From Amycolatopsis umgeniensis (lineage in GTDB: Bacteria; Actinomycetota; Actinomycetes; Mycobacteriales; Pseudonocardiaceae): 64,000 nucleotides of DNA. Location: NCBI RefSeq assembly GCF_014205155.1, contig NZ_JACHMX010000001.1:5270001-5334000 (forward strand), in the 5' to 3' direction. Shown one piece after another: positions 8,026 through 17,088 of this stretch (positions are counted from its first letter, which is position 1; every line of letters starts with the position of its first letter). The notes below the pieces were generated by a model that worked only from the letters and a program-made list of their open reading frames with translations, was not told the DNA's origin and searched no databases. The position numbers and the translations under genes are program-made.

Positions 8026-10443
8026 ATGAACACCCTCTTCGATCTCCCAGCGGACGGTCCCGCCAAGCCCCGGCACGCGGACCTGCTCGACGACCTGAAC
8101 CCGGCGCAGCGCGAGGCCGTGACCCACGCGGGCTCGCCGCTGCTGGTCGTCGCGGGCGCGGGTTCCGGCAAGACCCGGGTGCTGACCAGGCGGATCGCGT
8201 ATCTGCTGGCCGAGCGGGACGTGCACCCCGGCCAGATCATGGCGATCACGTTCACCAACAAGGCGGCCGCGGAGATGCGGGAGCGCGTGAGCGACCTCGT
8301 CGGCCGCCGCGCGAACGCGATGTGGGTGTCGACGTTCCACTCCATGTGCGTGCGGATCCTGCGCCGTGAGGCCAAAACGCTGGACATGTCGTCGAGTTTC
8401 TCCATCTACGACTCGGACGACACGAAGCGGCTCATCACGCTCGTCGCCCGTGATCTCGACATCGACCCGAAGAAGTACGCGGCGCGCACGCTGGCCATCC
8501 ACATCTCGAACCTCAAGAACGAACTGATCGACCCGGACAAGGCTGTCGCCGACGCGGGCAACGATCTCGAACGCCGCGTCGCCGAGGTCTACGTCGAGTA
8601 CCAGCGGCGGCTGAACCAGGCCAACGCGTTCGACTTCGACGACCTCATCATGCGGACGGTCGAACTCCTGCAGACCTTCCCGGACGTCGCCGAGTACTAC
8701 CGGCGGCGGTTCCGGCACGTGCTGGTCGACGAGTACCAGGACACGAACCACGCGCAGTACACGCTGATCCGCGAGCTGGTCGGCACCGAGGAGAACGAGG
8801 CGGAGCTCGAGCCGGCCGAGCTGTGCGTCGTGGGTGACGCGGACCAGTCGATCTACGCCTTCCGCGGGGCGACCATCCGCAACATCGAGGAATTCGAACG
8901 CGACTTCCCGAACGCGCGGACCGTGCTGCTGGAACAGAACTACCGCTCGACCCAGACGATCCTGAACGCGGCGAACGCGGTCATCGCGCGAAACCCCAAC
9001 AGGCGCGCGAAGCGGCTGTGGACCGATTCCGGTGACGGCGAGAAGATCGTCGGCTACGTCGCGGACAACGAGCACGACGAAGCGGCGTTCGTCGCGGGCG
9101 AGATCGACGCGCTGGCGGACAAGGGCGAAGCGGACTACTCCGACGTCGCGGTCTTCTACCGCACCAACAACCAGTCGCGTGTCTTCGAAGAGATCTTCAT
9201 CCGCCTCGGCCTGCCGTACAAGGTCGTCGGCGGGGTGCGGTTCTACGAACGGCGCGAAGTCCGCGACATGCTCGCGTACCTGAGGGTGCTGGCGAATCCG
9301 GAAGACACTGTCAGCCTTCGCCGTGTCCTCAACGTCCCCAAACGCGGCATCGGCGACCGTGCCGAAGCGGTCATCGCGACGTACGCCGAGCGGGAGCGCA
9401 TCTCGTTCGCGCAGGCGTTGCGCGGCGCCGTCAACGGTGAGGTGCCGCTGCTGAACCCGCGTTCGGCCAAGGCGATCACCGGTTTCGTCGAGCTGATGGA
9501 CGAGCTCGGCGAGATCGTCGAGAGCGGCGCCGAGGTCGCGGACATCCTCGAAGCGGTCTTGGAGCGCACGGGCTACCGCGCGGAACTCGAAGAGTCCGAC
9601 GATCCGCAGGACGCGTCGCGGGTGGAGAACCTGACGGAACTCGTCACCGTCGCGCGGGAGTTCACCGAATTCACCGCCGAGGTCGCCGGTCCGGACGGCG
9701 AACTCCCCGAAGCCGTCCCCGTCGACCCCGGAGTACCGGAGCCGGGCTCGCTGCCCGCGTTCCTGGAGCGGGTTTCGCTGGTCGCGGATGCGGACTCGAT
9801 CCCCGCCGCCGACGGTGGAGACGACGGCGAAGGGCATGACGCGGGCGTGGTCACGCTGATGACCGTGCACACCGCGAAGGGCCTTGAGTACCCGGTCGTC
9901 TTCGGCACGGGCTGGGAAGACGGGATCTTCCCGCATATGCGCGCGCTCGGTGACCCGACAGAGCTGGCCGAGGAGCGTCGGCTGGCCTACGTCGCGATCA
10001 CGCGTGCCAGGAAGCGGTTTTACGTCTCCCGCTCGATGGTGCGTTCCGCCTGGGGCCAGCCGCAGATGAACCCGGCTTCGCGGTTCCTCGACGAGCTCCC
10101 CGCCGATCTGGTCGATTGGCGCAGGCTCGCGCCGTCGTCGTCCTCCGGCGGTTTCGGTTCGTCGGGCGGCTCGCCGCGTGCGGCGACGACGTGGGGAAGC
10201 CGCGGTGGCGGCTCCTCGTCGCCGTCGCGGTCGGCGGGTACGAGCCCGTTCGGCAAGGGCTGGAAGGACACCGTCGCGCTCAAACTCGACGTCGGCGACA
10301 GGGTCAGCCACGACAAGTACGGACTCGGGACCGTCGTCGCCTGCGACGGCGCCGGACCCCGTGCCACCGCGACGATCGACTTCGGCGCCGCGGGCAAGGT
10401 CCGGCTGATGCTCATCGGGAGCGTCCCGATGGTCAAACTGTAG
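8026..10443 (+). CDS. pcrA: UvrD/PcrA-type ATP-dependent DNA helicase, 805 aa
   Basis: A superfamily 1A 3'-5' helicase for nucleotide excision and other repair. Seen motifs: Q-motif LNPAQREAV, Walker A GAGSGKT, motif Ia AITFTNKAA, Walker B VDEYQDTN, motif III GDADQSIYAFRGA, motif IV QNYRST, motif V TVHTAKGLE and motif VI VAITRARKR. A Ser/Gly-rich linker leads to a small C-terminal KOW/Tudor-like domain (VGDRVSHDKYGLGTVV) that in PcrA contacts RNA polymerase. The length matches actinobacterial UvrD1. It heads the conserved block shared with M. tuberculosis Rv0949. Confidence 0.95.
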   Translation: MNTLFDLPADGPAKPRHADLLDDLNPAQREAVTHAGSPLLVVAGAGSGKTRVLTRRIAYLLAERDVHPGQIMAITFTNKAAAEMRERVSDLVGRRANAMWVSTFHSMCVRILRREAKTLDMSSSFSIYDSDDTKRLITLVARDLDIDPKKYAARTLAIHISNLKNELIDPDKAVADAGNDLERRVAEVYVEYQRRLNQANAFDFDDLIMRTVELLQTFPDVAEYYRRRFRHVLVDEYQDTNHAQYTLIRELVGTEENEAELEPAELCVVGDADQSIYAFRGATIRNIEEFERDFPNARTVLLEQNYRSTQTILNAANAVIARNPNRRAKRLWTDSGDGEKIVGYVADNEHDEAAFVAGEIDALADKGEADYSDVAVFYRTNNQSRVFEEIFIRLGLPYKVVGGVRFYERREVRDMLAYLRVLANPEDTVSLRRVLNVPKRGIGDRAEAVIATYAERERISFAQALRGAVNGEVPLLNPRSAKAITGFVELMDELGEIVESGAEVADILEAVLERTGYRAELEESDDPQDASRVENLTELVTVAREFTEFTAEVAGPDGELPEAVPVDPGVPEPGSLPAFLERVSLVADADSIPAADGGDDGEGHDAGVVTLMTVHTAKGLEYPVVFGTGWEDGIFPHMRALGDPTELAEERRLAYVAITRARKRFYVSRSMVRSAWGQPQMNPASRFLDELPADLVDWRRLAPSSSSGGFGSSGGSPRAATTWGSRGGGSSSPSRSAGTSPFGKGWKDTVALKLDVGDRVSHDKYGLGTVVACDGAGPRATATIDFGAAGKVRLMLIGSVPMVKL

Positions 10444-10507
10444 CTCTGACCTGCGGTTTCCTCGCCGCGACCGAAAACTGTCGGACCCTTCCCGTATACC
10501 TGTGCCA

Positions 10508-10523
10508 TCGAACACGAGTTCGA
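10508..10523. promoter_or_regulatory. LexA SOS box TCGAACACGAGTTCGA
   Basis: It matches the actinobacterial/Gram-positive SOS box TCGAAC-N4-GTTCGA exactly, as a perfect palindromic pair. It lies 65 bp after pcrA and just upstream of the small Cys-containing gene, near TATACC (10495-10500) and TATGCT (10534-10539), either of which could be a -10 element. Confidence 0.85.
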
Positions 10524-10582
10524 TGCGCTGGGGTATGCTGGACAAGCCGGTGTGCCCCGCTCAAGGGGAGGGGGCGCGCGGT

Positions 10583-10933
10583 GTGGACGGGGTCTTGTTT
10601 GGGGTTCTCTCCAGTGGGGTACTGGAGTACTTGCGGGGTGTTGAAAAAGGGGCGGGACCGGATCGGGGTCCGGAACCGCCGGAAGTGCTCAGGCTGGTCG
10701 CGGCCTGGCGCGCGTTACTGCGGATGCACGAACCGGACGGGGCCGGACGGTGTGTCGTATGCGGGCACGCGCGGCGATGGCTGTTCGGGCCGCGGCCAGC
10801 CGGGTACCGAGTTCGTTCCCGGGGACTTCTCGCCGGATGGCGGCCGATCGAACGGCGCCCGGCGGGGCTCTGCACCGTATGGCAGGTCGCCGTGGGGTAC
10901 TTCGTCCGCAAACTGCCCGACGACGTCGCCTGA
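10583..10933 (+). CDS. uncharacterised SOS-boxed small protein with CxxC motif, 116 aa
   Basis: No known function is recognised. The chain has a leucine-rich N-terminal half (GVLEYLRGVEKG, then LRLVAAWRALLRMHEPDGAGRC), a CVVCGH motif near residue 61, an Arg/Pro/Gly-rich middle, and LCTVWQVAVGYFVRKLPDDVA at the end; a third Cys in LCTVW could complete a metal site. The GTG at 10583 has GGGGAGGGGG about 10 bp upstream; earlier in-frame starts at 10535 and 10550 are possible, but the frame beginning upstream overlaps the SOS box. The perfect LexA box makes DNA-damage induction likely. Confidence 0.65.
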   Translation: MDGVLFGVLSSGVLEYLRGVEKGAGPDRGPEPPEVLRLVAAWRALLRMHEPDGAGRCVVCGHARRWLFGPRPAGYRVRSRGLLAGWRPIERRPAGLCTVWQVAVGYFVRKLPDDVA

Positions 10934-11120
10934 GGGCTTTCAGGGCCCGGAAAACCAGACCTGCTCCGAGCCGGAGGACCTACGACGCTTCCCTGTGCCC
11001 GAAAAGGGGGGAGCGGAGGTCCTGAAAGCACGCCAGAGCGTCGTTGCTCGGCGCGCCCGTGCTTTCGGCGGAGCTAGCCGGAGTGAGAAGCGCGTTGTGG
11101 AAAGCGGGAAAGACGCTCGA

Positions 11121-11954
11121 TCAGCTGACGCTGACGCCGCGAGCGGCGAGCCACGGACGCGGGTCGATCTTCTTGGAGCCGTTCTGCCACACCTCGAAGT
11201 GCAGGTGCGGGCCGGTGCTCTGGCCCCGGTTGCCGACCTCGGCGATCTCTTCGCCGCACTTGACCTTCTGGCCTTCGCGGACGGAGAACGAGTTCATGTG
11301 GCCGTAGACGTGAACGGTGCCGTCGGAGAGCTGGACCTTGACCCAGAGGCCGAAACCGCTGGCCGGGCCCGCTTCGATGACCGTTCCGTCGGAGGCCGCG
11401 ACGATCGGGGTGCCGATCGGGGCCGCGAGGTCGATGCCGAGGTGGCTCGTGCCCCACCGGGCACCGAAGCCCGAGGTGAAGGTTCCCTTGGTCGGCATGC
11501 AGGTCTTGGGGCGCTTGGCCTCTTCTTCGGCCTTGCGGGCCGCTTCGGCCTCACGCTTCACGCGGGCCTGGGTGATGCTGTTGTTGTCCGAGAGCTTCTG
11601 GGCCTCGGCGGAGGCGTTCGCCGACTGGCTGGTCGGCAGCAACTCCGGGGCGCCACCAGCGGCTCCGCCACCGAGGGCGAACGAGGCGCTCGCGTCCTGG
11701 GTGCTGGCCAGCGGGGTGACGGCGGCATCGGAGGATTCCGAAACGGACTTCAGGGTCTGCCCGGCAGCGGCGGCCGCGAAGGCGCCGGCAGCGACGGCCG
11801 CGACCACGACACGGCCACGAAGGGCCGAGGACGGGGGCGACAGTCGGTGCGAGCCCCGGACGCGAACGACCGCACCATCGAGTGCGTTCTCGAGCGCCGG
11901 GGAAGGAGCTTGGCCGCCGGGGGAGCGGTGTGAAGCCAAGACGGGGCCTTCCAT
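11121..11954 (-). CDS. M23-family murein peptidase with N-terminal membrane anchor, 277 aa
   Basis: A peptidoglycan endopeptidase of the LytM/M23 (lysostaphin-like) type. Zinc ligands are visible in SHLGIDLAAP (His, Asp) and in PHLHFEVW (HxH). The N-terminal 45 residues are cytoplasmic, a hydrophobic Ala/Val segment (about 48-66) anchors or exports it, and a charged helical region (SANASAEAQKLSDNN to AARKAEEEAKRPK) separates it from the catalytic domain (about 165-277). It is the positional homologue of Rv0950c, next to uvrD1 and sucCD. Confidence 0.9.
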   Translation of the reverse strand: MEGPVLASHRSPGGQAPSPALENALDGAVVRVRGSHRLSPPSSALRGRVVVAAVAAGAFAAAAAGQTLKSVSESSDAAVTPLASTQDASASFALGGGAAGGAPELLPTSQSANASAEAQKLSDNNSITQARVKREAEAARKAEEEAKRPKTCMPTKGTFTSGFGARWGTSHLGIDLAAPIGTPIVAASDGTVIEAGPASGFGLWVKVQLSDGTVHVYGHMNSFSVREGQKVKCGEEIAEVGNRGQSTGPHLHFEVWQNGSKKIDPRPWLAARGVSVS

Positions 11955-12427
11955 GTTCGGGGAGTCGGATCAAGAGCCCGGGCGGGGGAACCCGGTGAAC
12001 GACCTCGGGGGTGGTTCGTTCGATGCTCTTATTCGTGATCTGACTGTAATGGGGACTCGGGGACAGTAACGAAGCGGCACCCCGATCAGCAAGATCTGGC
12101 CGCACCCTCGGCCGATCGGGCGACGGAGATCTGGCCGTTATCCAGTGAAGATTACCCAAAGTTAGATCAGGTTTACTCTTAACCTTGTGATTTGCGTTAC
12201 AAGATCAAGCGGCCGTTCGGGGGTACCGGAGGGCCGGAAAGGGGGCAAACGAGGGAAATAACCGGTTGCCCAGCGGTGTTGAAGGACGTTTGCCCCGCTC
12301 CCGGTGTTTCAGCGAGAGCTCCGGGGGTATCGAGTGCACCGGCTTCAGGGGCGCCCGAGTGCTGGTGAGGCCCGCGATCCCCCTGCTGGCGGGCCTGGGC
12401 GGGCCCGGCTTGCTAGCGTCGCCGTCG
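11955..12427. other. divergent intergenic region, AT-rich in its middle
   Basis: A 473-bp gap between the M23 peptidase gene and the multi-pass membrane protein gene. The stretch 12135-12205 is clearly AT-richer than the surroundings (for example AAGTTAGATCAGGTTTACTC) and likely holds the peptidase promoter. Short hairpins are present, but I could not match the conserved parts of a c-di-AMP riboswitch. The last bases hold the promoter of the membrane protein gene. Confidence 0.5.
12414..12419 (+). promoter_or_regulatory. -10 element (TAGCGT), probable leaderless start
   Basis: TAGCGT ends 8 nt before ATG 12428 and no ribosome site intervenes. Confidence 0.45.
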
Positions 12428-14257
12428 ATGACTTCGCGCTCACGGCACCCCGGTGGCACCTCCGCCGGACAGGCCGTCCCCGGGACCGCGTCCGCCGAAC
12501 TTCTCCGGAGCGAACCGGGCGCCCGCCCGCGAGCGCTCCTGCTGTCGGCGGGGCTGGTGTCGGCCGGTGCGGTCGCGCTGGCCGTCGGTGCGCTGCTGCC
12601 CGTCGTCCGGGGTGGTTCACCCGGGTTCACCGCCGCGCCGTTGCTGGTCGTGCTGGCCTTGGCGCCCGCCGTGGCCGTGCTCTACGCGGTGTCGACGGGA
12701 CGTTCAGGGCTCACCGCCGGGCTGGTGCTCGGGCTGACCGCGCTCGCGCCCGGTCGGCTGCTGGTGGACCTGCAGTTGCTCGCGGACGGATCGCTCGCCG
12801 CGCGGCCGGAACTGTTCCTCGCCGATCGACTGCTCGCGTTGCCTCCGGCCGGGCCGGGACTGTGGCCGCTGGTGGCGGGCCACCTCCTCACTCTCGCCGC
12901 CGGGGCGTTCGCCGCGGGAGCCGCCCGCGACGAGGCCGAACTGGCGGGCGAACTCGACGGACGGCGCCGGTGGCGGCTGCTCGGGCCGGTGCTCGGCGTC
13001 ACGGGCGGGATCGGCCTGCTGCTCGCCCCCCTGGGTTCGGGCAACGCGTACCTGCTGGCCAAGAACGCCTTCGAGGGGCCGACGGTCGCGATGGCCGGGT
13101 ACCTGCTGCTCGCGGCCTTGCTCCCGCTGACCGTGCTCGTGGCGGTGAGTTCCCCCTCGGCCGCCGTCGGCAAGGGCGGGTTCGCGGGTGCGGGCCTGGC
13201 GGCGCTCGCGGTCGGCGTGCCGCCGATGGTCGCGGGGCTGGTCGTGGACCGGCTTTCGGTCGCGCCGGGTTCGGTGCTGGTGACCGTCGCGGGTCTCGCG
13301 TTGTCCGGACTGGCCTGCACCAGGTTCGACGTCGCGGAAGCCGGCGAGGCGGTCACCGGTGACCTGGCCGGTGAGGCCAGGCTGCCCGGGCTGTTCTGGT
13401 GGCGGCTGGTCACCGGCGGGCTGGCGCTGCTCGCCGCCGCGGCCGCGGTCGCCGGCGCGCTGACCCCGGTGCTGAAGGCCAATGGCGCGACACCCGTACC
13501 GGAGACGCCTTCGCGCTGGCTGTTGCTCGGTGCCGCCGTCGTACTCGCCGTGCCCGCTCTGTTCGTCTTCGTGCCGCGGCTCTCCGCGTTCGCCAGAGGA
13601 GTCGTCGCGGCCACCTGGGCGGGCGTCGTGCTCGCGGGGGCCGCCGTGCTGAGCGCGGCCTTGTCCGTGACCGAGGACAAGGCCGTCGATCCGGCGCTGT
13701 TCGGCGTCGATCTCCCGCTGCCGCTGCCGGACAAGGTCGGCTACTCGGCGGGCCCTGGCGTCACGTGGACCTTCGTCGCGCTCGCGCTGGCGGCCGTGGC
13801 CGCGCTCGCCGCCGTGATCACCGGGGTGGTCGAGCGCGACGACTCCGAAGACGGCGGAATGGACGAACCGCGAGCGAACGGGAACGTGCTCACCCCCCTC
13901 GTCGCGGCGGCGGTGCTGGCGATCGCCGCTTTCGGCACGCCGGTGTTCACCGCGCCCGGCTACACCGCTGCGGGTCTGTGGTCGGACTTCGGCGCGGCGT
14001 CGTGGGGGCTGCTCGGCGCGCTCGCTGTCGTGCTCGGCCTGTACGCGCTCGTCGTGCGCTCGAGGCCGGTCGCGGCCGCGAGCGCCTTGGCCGGTGCCGC
14101 GCTGGTGCTCGGCCTGCGGGCGGCGGAACTGCCGCTCGTCGGCTCGGAGTACGACGGCTCCTCGGCGGGGATCGGGTTCTGGCTCGCGCTGGGCGCTGCC
14201 GTCGTCTCCCTCGTCGCGGCCGGGATGGCCGCCGCGGGCTCGCGGCGGTCCGAGTGA
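12428..14257 (+). CDS. large multi-pass membrane protein of unknown function, 609 aa
   Basis: Almost the whole chain is hydrophobic Ala/Leu/Val/Gly-rich with many predicted membrane helices (a dozen or more by eye) separated by short loops; the N-terminal 35 residues are soluble and a charged loop (VVERDDSEDGGMDEPRANGN) lies near residue 475. No transporter or enzyme motif is recognised. ATG 12428 was chosen because a -10 element lies 8 nt upstream; an upstream extension of the frame would be non-hydrophobic. The stop overlaps the GTG of the B12-binding-like gene (GTGA), so the two are translationally coupled. Confidence 0.75.
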   Translation: MTSRSRHPGGTSAGQAVPGTASAELLRSEPGARPRALLLSAGLVSAGAVALAVGALLPVVRGGSPGFTAAPLLVVLALAPAVAVLYAVSTGRSGLTAGLVLGLTALAPGRLLVDLQLLADGSLAARPELFLADRLLALPPAGPGLWPLVAGHLLTLAAGAFAAGAARDEAELAGELDGRRRWRLLGPVLGVTGGIGLLLAPLGSGNAYLLAKNAFEGPTVAMAGYLLLAALLPLTVLVAVSSPSAAVGKGGFAGAGLAALAVGVPPMVAGLVVDRLSVAPGSVLVTVAGLALSGLACTRFDVAEAGEAVTGDLAGEARLPGLFWWRLVTGGLALLAAAAAVAGALTPVLKANGATPVPETPSRWLLLGAAVVLAVPALFVFVPRLSAFARGVVAATWAGVVLAGAAVLSAALSVTEDKAVDPALFGVDLPLPLPDKVGYSAGPGVTWTFVALALAAVAALAAVITGVVERDDSEDGGMDEPRANGNVLTPLVAAAVLAIAAFGTPVFTAPGYTAAGLWSDFGAASWGLLGALAVVLGLYALVVRSRPVAAASALAGAALVLGLRAAELPLVGSEYDGSSAGIGFWLALGAAVVSLVAAGMAAAGSRRSE

Positions 14258-14613
14258 CGCGTCGTCTCCTTCGCGTCGTCCTGGCCGAGTTCGGCGTCGA
14301 GGAGGGTTCGGCGGTCGCGCTCGGGAGACTGCTGCGCGACGACGGTGTCGAGGTCGTCTACGCCGGACGTCTCGAGACGGCCGATCAGCTCGTCCGGACG
14401 GTCGAACAGGAGGATCCGGACATCCTCGGCGTCGTATGCGGCGAGAGCGCACCGGAAGGACTCGCCGACGCGCTCCCGGACGTCCTTCTCTTCGCGGTCG
14501 GTAACGGGCCGGGTGGGTTCGAGAACGCCTTCGAAAGCCTGGAAGAGGCGGCGAACTGGGTCTCCGGTGTGCGGTCTCACACCGTGGAAACACCGTCTGA
14601 CCGCGTACGGTGA
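14254..14613 (+). CDS. B12-binding-domain-like protein with degenerate cobalamin motif, 119 aa
   Basis: The chain aligns by eye with the C-terminal B12-binding domain of methylmalonyl-CoA mutase: RLLRDDGVEVVYAGRLETADQLV and QEDPDILGVVC match the strand-helix pattern. The DxHxxG loop that supplies the cobalamin His ligand is replaced by EFGVEEG, so canonical base-off/His-on binding is not expected. It starts at GTG 14254 overlapping the membrane protein stop. Stand-alone domains of this type often act in signalling; here the membrane partner is unknown. Confidence 0.7.
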   Translation: MTRRLLRVVLAEFGVEEGSAVALGRLLRDDGVEVVYAGRLETADQLVRTVEQEDPDILGVVCGESAPEGLADALPDVLLFAVGNGPGGFENAFESLEEAANWVSGVRSHTVETPSDRVR

Positions 14614-14730
14614 CCGACTTCACCAGGTGCGGAGTCCCCTGCTTCTGCGCAGGTCGCTAACCTCGACTGGTCCGACAGCGCGGTCCGGCAACGGACCACC
14701 ACAGTGGCGTGTCGTCAGGAGACTGGAGTA

Positions 14731-15900
14731 GTGGACCTCTACGAATACCAGGCGAGGGATCTCTTCGCCGCCCACGGAGTACCGGTTCTGCCGGGTGCCG
14801 TGGCAAACACCCCCGAAGAAGCCAAGGCCACCGCCGAGAAGATCGGCAACCAGGTCGTCATCAAGGCCCAGGTCAAGACCGGCGGCCGCGGCAAGGCCGG
14901 CGGCGTCAAGCTGGCCCAGACGCCCGACGAGGCCGCGGAAAAGGCCGAGGCGATCCTCGGTCTCGACATCAAGGGCCACATCACGCGTCGCGTGCTGGTG
15001 GCCGAAGCCTCGGACATCGCCGAGGAGTACTACTTCTCCTTCCTGCTGGACCGTGCGAACCGCACCTTCCTCGCGATGGCTTCGGCCGAAGGCGGCGTGG
15101 AGATCGAGCAGCTGGCCGTCGAGCGTCCCGAAGCGCTCGCGAAGATCCCGGTCGACGCGATCATCGGTGTCGACAAGGCGAAGGCCGTCGAGATCCTGAC
15201 CGCGGGCAAGTTCCCGGAGAACGTGGTCGACGAGGCCGCCGACGTCGTCGTGAAGCTCTGGGAGACCTTCGTCTCCGAGGACGCGACGCTGGTCGAGGTC
15301 AACCCGCTGGTCCGTGACCCGCAGGACAAGATCATCGCCCTCGACGGCAAGGTCACCCTCGACGAGAACGCCTCGTTCCGTCAGCCGGGCCACGAGGCCC
15401 TGGTCGACAAGGACGCGGAGAACCCGCTCGAGGCGAAGGCCAAGGCCAAGGACCTCAACTACGTCAAGCTCGACGGCGAGGTCGGCATCATCGGCAACGG
15501 CGCGGGTCTCGTGATGTCCACTTTGGACGTCGTGGCCTACGCGGGCGAGAAGCACGGCGGCGTCAAGCCCGCCAACTTCCTCGACATCGGCGGCGGCGCT
15601 TCGGCCGAGGTCATGGCGGCCGGTCTGGACGTCATCCTCAACGACACCGACGTGAAGAGCGTGTTCGTCAACGTCTTCGGTGGCATCACCGCTTGCGACG
15701 CGGTCGCGAACGGCATCGTCGAGGCGCTGAAGATCCTGGGTGACGAAGCCAGCAAGCCGCTCGTCGTGCGGCTGGACGGCAACAACGTCGTCGAGGGTCG
15801 CCAGATCCTCGCCGACGCGAACCACCCGCTGGTCACCGTGGTGGACACAATGGACAACGCGGCCGACAAGGCCGCCGAGCTCGCCGCGGCAGGTGCGTGA
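14731..15900 (+). CDS. sucC: succinyl-CoA ligase (ADP-forming), beta subunit, 389 aa
   Basis: A TCA-cycle enzyme, succinyl-CoA to succinate with NTP formation, as a heteromer with SucD. The ATP-grasp N-terminus ([20 protein letters not shown]) with [12 protein letters not shown] and the C-terminal flavodoxin-like part with [16 protein letters not shown] are present. Length is that of the family. GTG 14731 was chosen because it gives the conserved N-terminus and has AGGAGACTGGAG upstream. sucD follows after 1 bp. Confidence 0.97.
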   Translation: MDLYEYQARDLFAAHGVPVLPGAVANTPEEAKATAEKIGNQVVIKAQVKTGGRGKAGGVKLAQTPDEAAEKAEAILGLDIKGHITRRVLVAEASDIAEEYYFSFLLDRANRTFLAMASAEGGVEIEQLAVERPEALAKIPVDAIIGVDKAKAVEILTAGKFPENVVDEAADVVVKLWETFVSEDATLVEVNPLVRDPQDKIIALDGKVTLDENASFRQPGHEALVDKDAENPLEAKAKAKDLNYVKLDGEVGIIGNGAGLVMSTLDVVAYAGEKHGGVKPANFLDIGGGASAEVMAAGLDVILNDTDVKSVFVNVFGGITACDAVANGIVEALKILGDEASKPLVVRLDGNNVVEGRQILADANHPLVTVVDTMDNAADKAAELAAAGA

Positions 15901-15901
15901 G

Positions 15902-16789
15902 ATGTCGATCTTCATCAACGAGAACAGCAAGGTCATCGTCCAGGGGCTCACCGGCTCCGAGGGCATGAAGCACGCGACCAAGATGCTGAAGTCCGGCACG
16001 AACATCGTGGGTGGCGTCAACGCCCGCAAGGCCGGCCAGACCGTCTCCGTCGAGGGCAAGGACCTCACCGTGTTCGGCACGGTCGAGGAGGCCATCAAGG
16101 AGACCGGCGCCGACGTTTCGGTCATCTTCGTGCCGCCGAAGTTCGCCAAGGACGCCGTCATCGAGGCGATCGACGCCGAGATCCCGCTCGCCGTGGTGAT
16201 CACCGAGGGCATCCCGGTGCACGACTCGGCCTACTTCTGGGCGCACGCGGTCGCGACGGGCAACAAGACCCGCATCATCGGGCCGAACTGCCCCGGCGTG
16301 ATCAGCCCCGGCAAGTCGAACGCGGGCATCATCCCGGCCGACATCACCGGTGCGGGCCCGATCGGTCTCGTGTCGAAGTCCGGCACGCTGACCTACCAGA
16401 TGATGTACGAGCTGCGTGACATCGGTTTCTCGACCGGTGTCGGCATCGGCGGCGACCCGATCATCGGCACCACGCACATCGACGCCCTCGAGGCGTTCGA
16501 GGCGGACCCCGAGACCAAGGTCATCGTGATGATCGGCGAGATCGGCGGCGACGCCGAAGAGCGCGCCGCGGCCTACATCAAGGACAACGTGACGAAGCCG
16601 GTCGTCGGTTACGTCGCGGGCTTCACCGCGCCCGAGGGCAAGACGATGGGCCACGCCGGCGCCATCGTCTCCGGCTCCTCCGGCACGGCCGCCGCGAAGA
16701 AGGAGGCCCTCGAGGCCGCCGGTGTCAAGGTCGGGAAGACCCCGAGCGAGACCGCCGTCCTGGCGCGCGAGCTGTACAACAGCCTCTGA
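15902..16789 (+). CDS. sucD: succinyl-CoA ligase (ADP-forming), alpha subunit, 295 aa
   Basis: It binds CoA through an N-terminal Rossmann domain ([14 protein letters not shown]) and carries the phosphorylated active-site His near the C-terminus in the GHAGAIVSG segment. [11 protein letters not shown] is also typical. ATG 15902 follows the sucC stop by 1 bp, so the two subunits are coupled. A strong hairpin terminator follows at 16812. Confidence 0.97.
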   Translation: MSIFINENSKVIVQGLTGSEGMKHATKMLKSGTNIVGGVNARKAGQTVSVEGKDLTVFGTVEEAIKETGADVSVIFVPPKFAKDAVIEAIDAEIPLAVVITEGIPVHDSAYFWAHAVATGNKTRIIGPNCPGVISPGKSNAGIIPADITGAGPIGLVSKSGTLTYQMMYELRDIGFSTGVGIGGDPIIGTTHIDALEAFEADPETKVIVMIGEIGGDAEERAAAYIKDNVTKPVVGYVAGFTAPEGKTMGHAGAIVSGSSGTAAAKKEALEAAGVKVGKTPSETAVLARELYNSL

Positions 16790-16811
16790 TCTTCGGAGAC
16801 TGACGCTTTCC

Positions 16812-16851
16812 CCGGCGGGCCGGGCGCCTCACCAGGTGCCCGGCCCGCCGG
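16812..16851 (+). terminator. terminator of sucCD
   Basis: 18-bp GC stem (arms 16812-16829 and 16834-16851, one G-U pair) with a CACC loop, 22 bp after the sucD stop. It directly abuts the inverted pair of palindromic repeats. Confidence 0.75.
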
Positions 16852-16852
16852 A

Positions 16853-16913
16853 TCGCGTTTAGCCCGCTAAAGGCGACGCGCCCGCCGCGTCGCCTTTAGC
16901 GGGCTAAACGCGA
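16853..16913. repeat. two copies of the TTTAGCCCGCTAAA element as a 28-bp inverted pair
   Basis: Copies with cores at 16858-16871 and 16895-16908 face each other; arms 16853-16880 and 16886-16913 are perfect reverse complements over 28 bp with a 5-nt spacer, so the pair can form a very stable cruciform or RNA hairpin. They lie between sucD and the DUF5336 gene. Confidence 0.9.
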
Positions 16914-17088
16914 AATGGGCGTCGCCGAGGGGGTTCCGCGTGGAACCCGATCGGGTGTACAGACGTCTCAGAGCCCGAGGCGTGGGGTGACCGTGCGTGC
17001 GCTAGCGTTCGAGCATCACAGCCGCCTCGTTTGTCCCGGGAGTCCCGCGCGCCCCGGGGTGCCGGTCCAACGACAGGAGAGCATTCGG

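Noticed and set aside
7996..10545. 849-codon open frame antisense to pcrA
   Set aside because: Such antisense frames are common in high-GC genes (codons NNG/NNC on the other strand rarely form stops); the sense strand is a clear helicase.
11955..12260. Possible c-di-AMP (ydaO) riboswitch upstream of the M23 peptidase
   Set aside because: Actinobacterial M23 genes often have one, but I could not find the conserved pairing segments on the right strand; a covariance search would decide it.
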